This document shows, one piece after another, positions 14,534 through 20,545 of a stretch of DNA of 20,545 bases. Below the pieces are notes generated by a model. It did not search any database. It saw only the letters and a program-made list of their open reading frames with translations, and was not told the origin of the DNA. The first letter of the stretch is position 1, and each line of letters opens with the position of its first letter. A program made the position numbers and the translations under genes. Location of the stretch: positions 1 through 20,545 of the forward strand of contig JAFGBW010000003.1 in NCBI GenBank assembly GCA_016932965.1, given 5' to 3'. The DNA comes from Candidatus Auribacterota bacterium. Lineage in GTDB: Bacteria > Auribacterota > JAFGBW01.

Positions 14534-15481
14534 ATGAATGTTTTTGTCTCTACGCATCCTTTTGGCCATGACTGTCCCCAGGCTGTTTCAGTTCTAAAAG
14601 AAAACGGATTGAAAGTGAAACTGAACCCTTTTGAAAGGAAGCTCACTCATGATGAATTGGCCCCTTTTTTAAAAGATGTGCATTATCTCATTGCCGGAAC
14701 AGAAGGAATCAATGAGGCGGTTTTGTCCCGGGCTTCTCATTTGAGGTTCATTTCAAGAGTGGGAGCGGGGTTGGATAAGATCGATTTTACCGCATTGAAA
14801 AAAAGGGGGATCCGGCTGGCGTACACGCCTTCTGGTCCCACACGGGCCGTGGCTGAACTGACTTTGGGGTTGTTGCTTGACTGCGCCAGGAGTTTCTCCA
14901 GGGCTGATCGGAATCTGAGACAGGGACATTGGCACAGGATCGTGGGTAGTTCGCTTGAAAATAAAACCGTTGGAATCATCGGATTAGGCCGCATCGGCAA
15001 AGCCCTGTCCAAGCTGTTACAGCCGCTTGGCATGAGGATTCTGGCCAATGATATCATGCCGGATGTTGGATTCGCTTCTGAGTTGGGTATCCGGTTTGTG
15101 GAAAAAGAAACCATCTATCAGGAATCAGATTTTCTTTCCCTCCATGTTCCCTTGACTGAACTGACCCAACATCTGATCCGTTGGGAGGTTTTAAAAAAAA
15201 TGAAAAAACAGGCCTGGTTGATCAACACTTCCCGGGGAGAAGTGGTGTATGAGGATGATTTAGCCAGAGCCTTGAAACAGAAAGTCATTTCCGGAGCTGC
15301 GTTGGATGTTTATCACAAAGAACCCTATCACGGGGATCTGATTAAACTGGAAAATGTGATCCTGACTTGTCATATGGGTTCCTGCACGACTGAATCCAGG
15401 ATATTAATGGAAAAAGGCGCTTCCGATGAAGTGGTGAGGTTTCATCAGGGCCGGTCTTTATTAAACGAGGTGGTGTTATGA
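14534..15481 (+). CDS. D-isomer-specific 2-hydroxyacid dehydrogenase (phosphoglycerate dehydrogenase-like)
   Basis: A 315-residue two-domain dehydrogenase. The NAD-binding motif GLGRIG is at residues 150-155, and the catalytic triad is R234 (INTSRGE), E263 (DVYHKEP) and H280 (LTCHMGS). The regulatory C-terminal ACT domain of long SerA proteins is absent. Phosphoglycerate dehydrogenase is the usual automatic name, but the neighbours, a sugar epimerase and a cytidylyltransferase, hint at a different 2-hydroxyacid in a glycan precursor route. The ATG lies 13 nt after the epimerase stop and its own stop overlaps the next gene by 4 bp (ATGA). No clear Shine-Dalgarno sequence is seen, so translation may be coupled. 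Confidence 0.85.
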   Translation: MNVFVSTHPFGHDCPQAVSVLKENGLKVKLNPFERKLTHDELAPFLKDVHYLIAGTEGINEAVLSRASHLRFISRVGAGLDKIDFTALKKRGIRLAYTPSGPTRAVAELTLGLLLDCARSFSRADRNLRQGHWHRIVGSSLENKTVGIIGLGRIGKALSKLLQPLGMRILANDIMPDVGFASELGIRFVEKETIYQESDFLSLHVPLTELTQHLIRWEVLKKMKKQAWLINTSRGEVVYEDDLARALKQKVISGAALDVYHKEPYHGDLIKLENVILTCHMGSCTTESRILMEKGASDEVVRFHQGRSLLNEVVL

Positions 15482-16179
15482 AATCATGTGATACCGTTGC
15501 AGTTATTCTGGCAGGAGGCAGGGGATCCAGGATGAAAAAAACTGGAGTACCGAAGCAATTTTTAAAACTCGGTGATAAGACCATTGTGGAATGGACGCTA
15601 GGCCGTTTCGCTGCTTGTCCGGGTGTTAAAAGGATTGTTCTGGTTTGTCCAAAAATGTATTTAAGCAAGGTTTTGAAGATCGTTTCAAGATCCGGATATA
15701 GGATTCCTGTGGAAATCATCGAAGGCGGCCCCACCCGTCAGGAGTCTTCTTATCTTGCTTTGGAATATTTGTCAAAACATCAGCCTCCCGGAATCGTAGT
15801 CATTCATGATGCAGCAAGGCCTTTTGTTGGACAATCCGTGATTCGCGCTTCGATCAAAGCCGCACAAATATACGGAGCGGCTGAAACAGCTGTTTCAGCT
15901 ATTGACACGATTGTAGAATCTGATAAACACTATGTGAAAAAGGTGCTGGACCGATCCAGTCTTTTTTATGTTCAGACACCCCAGAGTTTTCAATTTGAAC
16001 TCATTTGGAGTGCTCATCAGGAAGCAAAAAAATTGGGAATAGTTGATGCAACAGATGATGTGCAGCTGGTTTTTCAACTTGGACACAAGGTTCGGCTTAT
16101 TGAGGGGAGTTCGGCCAATTTTAAGATCACCACTTTTTTTGATTATCGTATGGCAAACTACGTTGGATTAAATAAGTAA
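15478..16179 (+). CDS. IspD/TarI-family cytidylyltransferase
   Basis: A 233-residue nucleotidyltransferase. Family marks are LAGGRGSRM (residues 11-19), VPKQFL (24-29), IHDAARPF (109-116), QTPQSF (166-171), TDD (192-194) and NFKITT (214-219). IspD makes CDP-methylerythritol in the MEP isoprenoid pathway; TarI makes CDP-ribitol for surface polymers. The LAGGxGSRM and VPKQFL wording is closer to TarI, while HDAARP and TDDVQLV are closer to IspD, so I do not choose. The operon setting, tied by a 4-bp overlap to a dehydrogenase and next to a sugar epimerase, without ispF, argues mildly for a CDP-polyol or CDP-sugar role. It ends 20 nt before the response-regulator gene. Confidence 0.8.
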   Translation: MKSCDTVAVILAGGRGSRMKKTGVPKQFLKLGDKTIVEWTLGRFAACPGVKRIVLVCPKMYLSKVLKIVSRSGYRIPVEIIEGGPTRQESSYLALEYLSKHQPPGIVVIHDAARPFVGQSVIRASIKAAQIYGAAETAVSAIDTIVESDKHYVKKVLDRSSLFYVQTPQSFQFELIWSAHQEAKKLGIVDATDDVQLVFQLGHKVRLIEGSSANFKITTFFDYRMANYVGLNK

Positions 16180-16199
16180 CGCATCCGGAACATACAGCC

Positions 16200-16577
16200 A
16201 TGAAAATACTTATTGTGGAAGATGAAAAAAATTTTTGTGATTTATTGGAATTGACTTTAGTCCAACGTTTGAATGCCCATGTGAAGATCGTGGACGATAT
16301 GAGAAATATTCAGGCCAGCGCCGAGAAATATCTGCCTGACGTCATCCTCCTGGATCTGGGATTGGGAGGGGAGCCGAATAATAGCGGGTTTCCCGTACTG
16401 AGGAATTTCAAACGGAGCGCCCGTACAAAAGATATTCCGGTGATCATCATGACCGGCAACAGAAACAAGGAATATCTGGTCCAGGCTTTCAAGGCAGGAA
16501 TAAACAGCTATGTCTTAAAACCTCCTGAAATGGACGATCTCATCGAGCGGATTAAAAAGATCGTTCAGCCGAAATAA
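16200..16577 (+). CDS. Stand-alone response regulator receiver domain protein
   Basis: A 125-residue single receiver domain of the CheY type without an output domain. The acidic pair is E7/D8, the phosphoacceptor D52 lies in LLDLGLG, the switch Thr is T85 (IIMTG) and the conserved Lys is K107 (LKPP). Such proteins pass or buffer phosphate or act by protein contact. A slight oddity is the GLGGEPNNSGF insertion after D52, longer than the usual LPxxxG turn. No histidine kinase is in the window. It sits 20 nt after the cytidylyltransferase and 13 nt before the CPBP protease, so it is likely co-transcribed with genes unlike it in function. Confidence 0.9.
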   Translation: MKILIVEDEKNFCDLLELTLVQRLNAHVKIVDDMRNIQASAEKYLPDVILLDLGLGGEPNNSGFPVLRNFKRSARTKDIPVIIMTGNRNKEYLVQAFKAGINSYVLKPPEMDDLIERIKKIVQPK

Positions 16578-16590
16578 TACGACCCCAGAT

Positions 16591-17475
16591 ATGAACAGCC
16601 ATATATGGTTGCATGATCCCTTATCTTCTTTCACTTTTTTATGTCTGATTCTTTCCATAGTCAGTTTCTGGATTAAATATGACATAAGAATATGGGGATT
16701 TCTGTCTGCGTTATCTTTGCTGTTTGGCCTCTTGGCAGGAAGAATTGAGTTCTCCGGTGTGATTCCAATTATGATGCTGGGGTTTTTGTATTTCATTGTT
16801 TCCCAAGACAGGTATAGCAGGTTTCTTCGTGCCTGCGCTAGTGTTTCAGCCATTATTCTTTCTATAGCCATTTCTGCTCATCTTGTTCCCGGATTCAACC
16901 GCTGGCAGCTGCTAGATCAGGCGGTTTGCAGTGAAAGAGGCCAGCCATATTCCCTGTATGCCCATATGGATAAACCTTTCGTCGGACTGTTTATCCTGGG
17001 TTTTGGGTTTCCGCTGGTTACAGATAAAAAAGAGTGGGGTTCTTTATTTCGTTCATTACTTCCTGTTTTTATTTCAGGATTGCTGATTTTGATCAGTCTA
17101 GCTTGTCTGTCGAATTATGCCTGCTGGGATGTCAAACTCCCTGCGTGGTTTTTCATATGGATGTTAAAGAACCTTTTTTTTACCTGTGTGAGTGAAGAAG
17201 CCTTCTTCCGGGGTTTTCTGCAAAAACGTCTCACTCGTATGCTGGAAAGAAATCCATACGGTCCGATGCTGAGTTTGATCGCCGTATCCATCCTGTTTGG
17301 ACTGGCTCATGTAAACGGGGGATTTAAATACGTTATTCTTGCTGCGGCTGCAGGCATTTTTTATGGTTATGCTTATCAAAAAACTCAACGCATTGAAGCC
17401 GCGATTTTGTGCCATTTCGGAGTGAACCTGGTTCATTTCATTTTTTTGACTTATCCTGCTCTTGCAGGAGGATGA
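16591..17475 (+). CDS. CPBP-family intramembrane protease (Rce1/Abi type)
   Basis: A 294-residue membrane protein with about 8 helices. The CPBP active-site motifs are intact: EEAFFR (E202, E203, R207), GLAH (H240) and HFGVN (H275, N279). Rce1-type enzymes are glutamate intramembrane proteases; bacterial members serve in bacteriocin immunity, protein maturation or unknown tasks. The N-terminal half (about 1-125) holds five hydrophobic segments outside the core domain. There is no clear ribosome binding site before the ATG, which lies 13 nt after the receiver gene stop. It ends the five-gene plus-strand run. Confidence 0.85.
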   Translation: MNSHIWLHDPLSSFTFLCLILSIVSFWIKYDIRIWGFLSALSLLFGLLAGRIEFSGVIPIMMLGFLYFIVSQDRYSRFLRACASVSAIILSIAISAHLVPGFNRWQLLDQAVCSERGQPYSLYAHMDKPFVGLFILGFGFPLVTDKKEWGSLFRSLLPVFISGLLILISLACLSNYACWDVKLPAWFFIWMLKNLFFTCVSEEAFFRGFLQKRLTRMLERNPYGPMLSLIAVSILFGLAHVNGGFKYVILAAAAGIFYGYAYQKTQRIEAAILCHFGVNLVHFIFLTYPALAGG

Positions 17476-17479
17476 CTTC

Positions 17480-17498
17480 GTCGGACGCGACCTTTTTT
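17480..17498 (+). terminator. Possible terminator after the five-gene run
   Basis: A short stem, GTCG-GACG-CGAC (17480-17491), is followed after one C by six T (17493-17498). The stem is only 4 bp, so strength is doubtful. A second small hairpin, CCTGC-TCTT-GCAGG, lies just before, inside the CPBP gene's end. The position between convergent genes fits a terminator. Confidence 0.35.
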
Positions 17499-17611
17499 AT
17501 TCTAGTGGCGTAAGGGTCGAAAATAGGGATCTGAAAGGGAAGAATTCAATCCCGCTGGAGGGCATGTGACTGTGCCGTTGGACGTCAAGCGTCCTGAAAG
17601 AAAGCAGGATG

Positions 17612-18358
17612 TTACTCCATGCCGGATACAATTTTTTTTATTTTTTTTAACAATTCCTCAAAATCAAACGGTTTGGTGATGAAATCAGCGGCTCCGAATT
17701 CTTCTGTCCATTTTTGTTTTATCGTATCTGTGGAATAGGCCATTCCGGTTATGACAATGATCCTGGGTAAACGGGCATCTTTGGATCTCAAGGTATCAGC
17801 GATTTCTGTTCCTAATATATCCGGAAGATTCACATCCAAAAGCATCACGTGAGGTTTGATTTCATGGCACAGAGATAGAGCGGATGTCCCATCCAAGGCA
17901 TGGTATACATCATAATAGAAGTCCTGTAGCCGGAAGGAAATTAAATCCGCCAGAGGTTTATCATCTTCCACGATCAGGATTTTTTTTCCCTGGCCTTCCA
18001 ATTCCTGTTTTTTTTCTATTTTCAGATTCATATATTGAGTAAAGACTTTTTCAAGATAGTGGCTCTGATCCCTGAAAAGGGGGGAGAACTCTATTCCGAA
18101 GATGAAGATGTCTTTTTGGTTTTTTCTCCATTTCACCTTTCCGTTCAAGGTGAAGGGAATGTCTTCCAATTTGGGAGATTGCAGTTTCATCTCAAGTTCT
18201 TGTCCGATTTCATAAGATTTTGCCGAGATAAAAACAATGCCGCCCAGGGAGACATTGTCCGTGTATGCATGAAACCATTGGTCAGTGCCTTTGAGGCGGT
18301 GCTGGATGTGATAATAGAAATGAAAACGGATGGTTTTTCGTTTTTCACTGAAATCCAC
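17612..18358 (-). CDS. PilZ - receiver domain protein
   Basis: A 248-residue protein with a PilZ domain (about 4-110) followed by a receiver domain (about 125-246). The c-di-GMP signature is complete: RKTIR (R7xxxR11) and NVSLGG (35-40, N/DxSxxG). The receiver has E131, D132 and D133, phosphoacceptor D175 (LLDVNLP), T204 and K229 (ITKPF). It can therefore read both c-di-GMP and phosphorelay signals; the target is unknown and there is no DNA-binding or enzymatic domain. The start is GTG, chosen because AGGAGG lies 9 nt upstream. It converges on the CPBP gene and diverges from the bactofilin gene. Confidence 0.9.
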   Translation of the reverse strand: MDFSEKRKTIRFHFYYHIQHRLKGTDQWFHAYTDNVSLGGIVFISAKSYEIGQELEMKLQSPKLEDIPFTLNGKVKWRKNQKDIFIFGIEFSPLFRDQSHYLEKVFTQYMNLKIEKKQELEGQGKKILIVEDDKPLADLISFRLQDFYYDVYHALDGTSALSLCHEIKPHVMLLDVNLPDILGTEIADTLRSKDARLPRIIVITGMAYSTDTIKQKWTEEFGAADFITKPFDFEELLKKIKKIVSGME

Positions 18359-18373
18359 TTGGGCATTCCTCCT
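18356..18373 (-). promoter_or_regulatory. Ribosome binding site that fixes a GTG start for the PilZ-receiver gene
   Basis: On the minus strand AGGAGG (18373-18368) precedes GTG (18358-18356) with a 9-nt spacer. An ATG 3 bases after the AGGAGG is in another frame and too close, and the frame it opens has no recognisable product. The GTG also keeps the whole PilZ RxxxR motif. Confidence 0.7.
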
Positions 18374-18495
18374 TTATTGGTTTTAAGGTTATGGGGAGGG
18401 TCAGTAAAAGTTTCATGCAGATTGCAATCATCATACATGATTTTACAAAAAAGATCATGTTCTTTTCTATTTTTTTATAAGTAAGAAAAGAAATC

Positions 18496-18524
18496 TTGAA
18501 AAGTCAGATCATATTTTGTTAAAT
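18496..18524 (+). promoter_or_regulatory. Candidate sigma-70-type promoter for bactofilin
   Basis: TTGAAA (18496-18501, five of six consensus bases) and TTAAAT (18519-18524, four of six) are 17 bp apart. The predicted start near 18531 leaves a leader of about 100 nt before the bactofilin ATG. This is pattern matching in AT-rich DNA and could be chance. Confidence 0.4.
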
Positions 18525-18628
18525 GAATGCATATTTTAGCTATATTTATCATAAAGAGGATAGGTGAAACTGGAGAGAAGGGGAGAATTCACTGCCACAA
18601 GGTCGATTACAAATAAGGGAAAGAAAGT

Positions 18629-18979
18629 ATGATTCTGAATGAAAAAACAGGAACCAATCTCAGTGAGGACGCTGATTTCAAGGGTGCAATCAATTTCACC
18701 AATCTGCTTAAAGTAGAAGGGAAATTCGAAGGAGAAGTCAACTCGACCGGTTCTTTGTATATCAGCAAATCCGGAAAAGTCAAAGCGGAAATCAAGGTCA
18801 AGGAACTGGAATCCGCAGGTTTGATCAACGGAAATATTCAGGCTGCAGGGACGGTCAAGCTGGATTCTTCTGCCAAGATGTTCGGCAATATCAAGGCTGA
18901 GAAATTAAAGATCGATGAGGGCGTTGTTTTCGTTGGAAAATGCGAGGTCAAGCCAGGGGGCCAGGAGCCGAATAAATAA
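18629..18979 (+). CDS. Bactofilin (polymer-forming cytoskeletal protein)
   Basis: A 116-residue bactofilin. The core (about 18-106) is a run of short beta-helix strands with regular hydrophobic and glycine spacing, such as LLKVEGKFEGEVNSTGSLYI, then SGKVKAEIKV and AGLINGNIQAAG. Bactofilins polymerise into membrane-associated filaments that place cell-wall enzymes or shape cells. Short disordered ends (MILNEKTGTN and KPGGQEPNK) are as usual. Many bactofilin genes lie next to an M23 peptidase gene; none is seen here. AAGGGA 8-9 nt before the ATG is an acceptable binding site. It stands alone as a single-gene unit with its own likely terminator. Confidence 0.9.
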   Translation: MILNEKTGTNLSEDADFKGAINFTNLLKVEGKFEGEVNSTGSLYISKSGKVKAEIKVKELESAGLINGNIQAAGTVKLDSSAKMFGNIKAEKLKIDEGVVFVGKCEVKPGGQEPNK

Positions 18980-19005
18980 ATCCTTTCAAGGGATGGAAGG
19001 ATTTT
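18978..19005 (+). terminator. Likely terminator of bactofilin
   Basis: AAATCCTT (18978-18985) and AAGGATTT (18997-19004) make a perfect 8-bp stem with an 11-nt loop, starting in the bactofilin stop codon. Only a weak TTAT follows, and the stem is AT-rich, so efficiency may be modest. Confidence 0.5.
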
Positions 19006-19226
19006 ATCCGGTTAAGAGCTTCTCATAAAAAAGTGGGGGTTTAATTTCGTTCCCTAAGAGGAATATCCGGCAGTTTCGCCTTCCACACGAAGAATGGATC
19101 CATTGGGCCGTGTCGTGTATTGCACTGCGAAAATTTTGTGTCAGGTCCATGCGGTAACTTGAAAGGGGATGTCTTGGCAATTTTTCTTTTTGTAAACCAG
19201 GTATTCTGGATGTGATCGGAATTGAT
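19006..19226. other. Intergenic stretch with no supported gene
   Basis: About 220 bases between the bactofilin terminator and the 183-bp inverted-repeat element. A minus-strand frame of 120 codons starts inside the element and runs through this stretch to 19004, but its sequence is Arg/Ser-rich, without a ribosome binding site or known motif. I see no RNA gene or repeat here. Confidence 0.4.
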
Positions 19227-19409
19227 CTAGCCCGCCTATTCCACGGATCTTCTACTGCGGACGAAAACGGTCTTTCATGTTTTACGTCGAAGCACCAAGG
19301 CGATCTTGACATATTGCAGTATGCCGGCACCCGTTTTGACGATTCTAGCCTCAAATGTGAGGGCATTTATGCATTCTCGTGACGAAACCCAGTGAGATAG
19401 GCGGGCTAG
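19227..19409. mobile_element. 183-bp element with 13-bp perfect terminal inverted repeats
   Basis: CTAGCCCGCCTAT (19227-19239) and its exact complement ATAGGCGGGCTAG (19397-19409) bound a 183-bp segment. CTAG is itself a palindrome, so the ends may be read as a 9-bp repeat CCCGCCTAT flanked by a CTAG target duplication. The next bases inward are also similar on both ends (TCCACGG against CTCACTGG). The interior has no domain that I recognise. It behaves like a non-autonomous insertion element or an internally deleted insertion sequence. Its right end coincides with the stop codon of the methyltransferase gene. Confidence 0.65.
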
Positions 19410-20191
19410 GCGGCTGTCTTTTCAGGTTTGCTATTCACGGTCGGGGCCCCTTCCTTTGTATAACCATAGACAAAATAAACGGTATCTGTAAAAGAAGGGA
19501 ACATTTCATTCAATGGAAATGCTTCTTTTTCAACCGTCATTGCCGGAAAAAGTCCGGTTTCCAAAAGAGCAGTTTTCGTGAATTCCAAGCGTTCAGAAGG
19601 TGATCGCATCTTCCAGCTGATGACCTCTTCCTCCTCTTTTGCTGCAGAGGTATAGGCGATAAAACATAATCCACCCGGTTTCAATTTTTTCAATACATTG
19701 GCAAATAATTTCCGTGGATCTTGGAGATAGGCCATGCCAGAGGTCATCATGACAACATCAAATGATTCATCGTCCAATTCGTCGAGATGACTGTGCTGGT
19801 TTAAATCTCTTACGATCCGTCCTGTGAGGACTTGATTTCTATGCAGTTCGTTGCTGTTTAATCCTATTCCTATAACACTATCCGGGGTGTACGTATCGGG
19901 TAATAGGGTATGAGTGCCGCTTAACAGGTCAATGATTTTGGCGTTTCGGGGTAGAACAGCTTGTAATTTCGCTTTTATGGCTGGCACTGCTGTTGGATCC
20001 CAAAATCCTAAATTGGCATAGGTTGTAAAAAAATTTTCTGAAATACCGGTATCAACAATGGCCAATCTTGTCTTTGGGGCCAAGACCCTATCACCTGTTG
20101 CATGGTTCAGCAGAAAGATAATCGTTGTTAAAGCTAATGATATTTTCATAAACATTTTTATCAATAAAAAACCATCATAAGCATACCACAT
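19406..20191 (-). CDS. SAM-dependent methyltransferase homologue with signal-like N-terminus
   Basis: A 261-residue protein. Residues about 15-33 form a hydrophobic signal-like helix (MKISLALTTIIFLLNHATG), then DRVLAP. From about 60 the protein follows a class I methyltransferase family that I know best from cyanobacteria: IIDLLSGTHTLLPD (86-99, in place of the Gly-rich DLGCG loop), VIGIGLNSNEL (106-116), VRDLNQ (127-132), SFDVVMMTSGMAYLQDP (143-159) and LKPGG (170-174). The substrate is unknown, and export would be strange for a SAM enzyme. The start is uncertain: the ATG at 20191 abuts its AGGAG with no spacer, while M13 (20155) and M15 (20149) would give a cleaner signal peptide. The TAG stop lies in the adjacent mobile element's end repeat. 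Confidence 0.7.
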   Translation of the reverse strand: MWYAYDGFLLIKMFMKISLALTTIIFLLNHATGDRVLAPKTRLAIVDTGISENFFTTYANLGFWDPTAVPAIKAKLQAVLPRNAKIIDLLSGTHTLLPDTYTPDSVIGIGLNSNELHRNQVLTGRIVRDLNQHSHLDELDDESFDVVMMTSGMAYLQDPRKLFANVLKKLKPGGLCFIAYTSAAKEEEEVISWKMRSPSERLEFTKTALLETGLFPAMTVEKEAFPLNEMFPSFTDTVYFVYGYTKEGAPTVNSKPEKTAA

Positions 20192-20217
20192 CTCCTAGGA
20201 GAATAAAAGGGGGGGGG
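20191..20217 (-). repeat. Palindromic ribosome-binding region and nine-base homopolymer tract
   Basis: TCTCCTAGGAGA (20191-20202) is a perfect 12-bp palindrome that contains the only purine-rich ribosome binding site of the methyltransferase gene. Seven bases further out is a run of nine G on the plus strand (20209-20217), a C tract in the gene's leader. Homopolymer runs of this length can change length by slippage; any effect on expression is inference. Confidence 0.5.
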
Positions 20218-20251
20218 TGTTATTTTTCGCTTTTTCGGTTTCAGAAAAGGA

Positions 20252-20545
20252 TCAGTTGAAGTCTTCCTGCTGGATTTCTTCTGAATCAACTGATTTTAAG
20301 ACAGGTTGGGAGGATTTTTTCTTTGGGTTTGGTTTGGCGCTCAAGAGTTTTTCAAGAAATGAATCCTCTTCAACCGGGATACGGCTTCTCTGGGTTGTTT
20401 TGGGCTCATTCTGGGATTTGGCATCTTTTCCTAAATTCAGTTCCAGCTGCGGGCCTTCGGAAGAGACATCTTCCTGGTCAGAATCTTCCCGATGGTTGAT
20501 TTCAATGGGACTTTTGAGTTCAAGCCTGCCGATTTTTCTTGTGCC
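20252..20545 (-). CDS. C-terminal tail of an unidentified protein (partial, 5' end off window)
   Basis: A minus-strand frame is open from the window edge through 97 codons to a TGA at 20254-20252. The sequence starts GTRKIGRLELK and is rich in Glu, Asp, Ser, Lys and Gln, with no hydrophobic segment, so it looks like a disordered tail. Short patches such as GPQLELNLGKD and EEDSFLEKLLSAKP are the only parts with some hydrophobic pattern. I do not recognise a family. It reads towards the methyltransferase gene, whose start is 60 bp further on, so the two could share a transcript. Confidence 0.6.
   Translation of the reverse strand, partial: GTRKIGRLELKSPIEINHREDSDQEDVSSEGPQLELNLGKDAKSQNEPKTTQRSRIPVEEDSFLEKLLSAKPNPKKKSSQPVLKSVDSEEIQQEDFN

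Noticed and set aside
19004-19366. Minus-strand open frame of 120 codons after bactofilin
   Set aside because: Its first half lies inside the inverted-repeat element, and the translation is Arg/Ser-rich without a known domain or ribosome binding site; more likely element DNA than a gene.

Overview
The window reads as chromosomal DNA from an anaerobic bacterium, probably Gram-negative. My best guess, at moderate to low confidence, is a Candidatus Omnitrophota (OP3) lineage; a desulfobacterial lineage is the main alternative. The guess rests on a Hyf-type membrane hydrogenase locus, bactofilin, PilZ and FHA signalling proteins, and two otherwise cytoplasmic-looking enzymes that each begin with a signal-like helix followed by a D-x-x-L-A-P motif. 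I recall that last habit from Omnitrophota proteins but cannot verify it here.

Region 1 (1-5861, minus strand) is a tightly packed operon. It starts with a regulator joining an excisionase/MerR-like HTH to a PTS EIIA domain, followed by HyfB-, HyfC-, HyfE- and HyfF-like membrane subunits and the first 40 codons of a HyfG-like (NuoC-type) subunit cut by the window edge. No hyfD-like gene is present between hyfC and hyfE. Upstream of the regulator lie four GACA boxes spaced 10, 11 and 10 bp, a good operator candidate.

Region 2 (5862-8817) holds a 120-bp MITE-like element with 13-bp terminal inverted repeats and an apparent 5-bp target duplication. It is followed by an AT-rich spacer, a ROK-like sugar kinase homologue with a signal-like N-terminus, and what looks like the decayed 3' end (domains V-VI) of a group II intron.

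Region 3 (8818-10636) is an FHA-domain protein overlapping a membrane-anchored Ser/Thr kinase homologue whose DFG motif reads NFD and whose catalytic-loop Lys is Arg, so it is possibly a pseudokinase. A truncated GxxExxY gene behind a CACGAAG triplet repeat follows.

Region 4 (10637-13409, minus) carries aroB and a ComM/YifB-type AAA+ ATPase. Region 5 (13555-17475, plus) is a run of five genes: NAD-dependent sugar epimerase, 2-hydroxyacid dehydrogenase, IspD/TarI-type cytidylyltransferase, a stand-alone receiver domain and a CPBP membrane protease. The first three could make an activated sugar or polyol for a surface glycan.

Region 6 (17612-20545) has a PilZ-REC protein (minus), a bactofilin (plus), a 183-bp palindromic-end element that abuts the stop codon of a signal-bearing methyltransferase homologue (minus), and the charged C-terminal tail of an unidentified protein that runs off the window.
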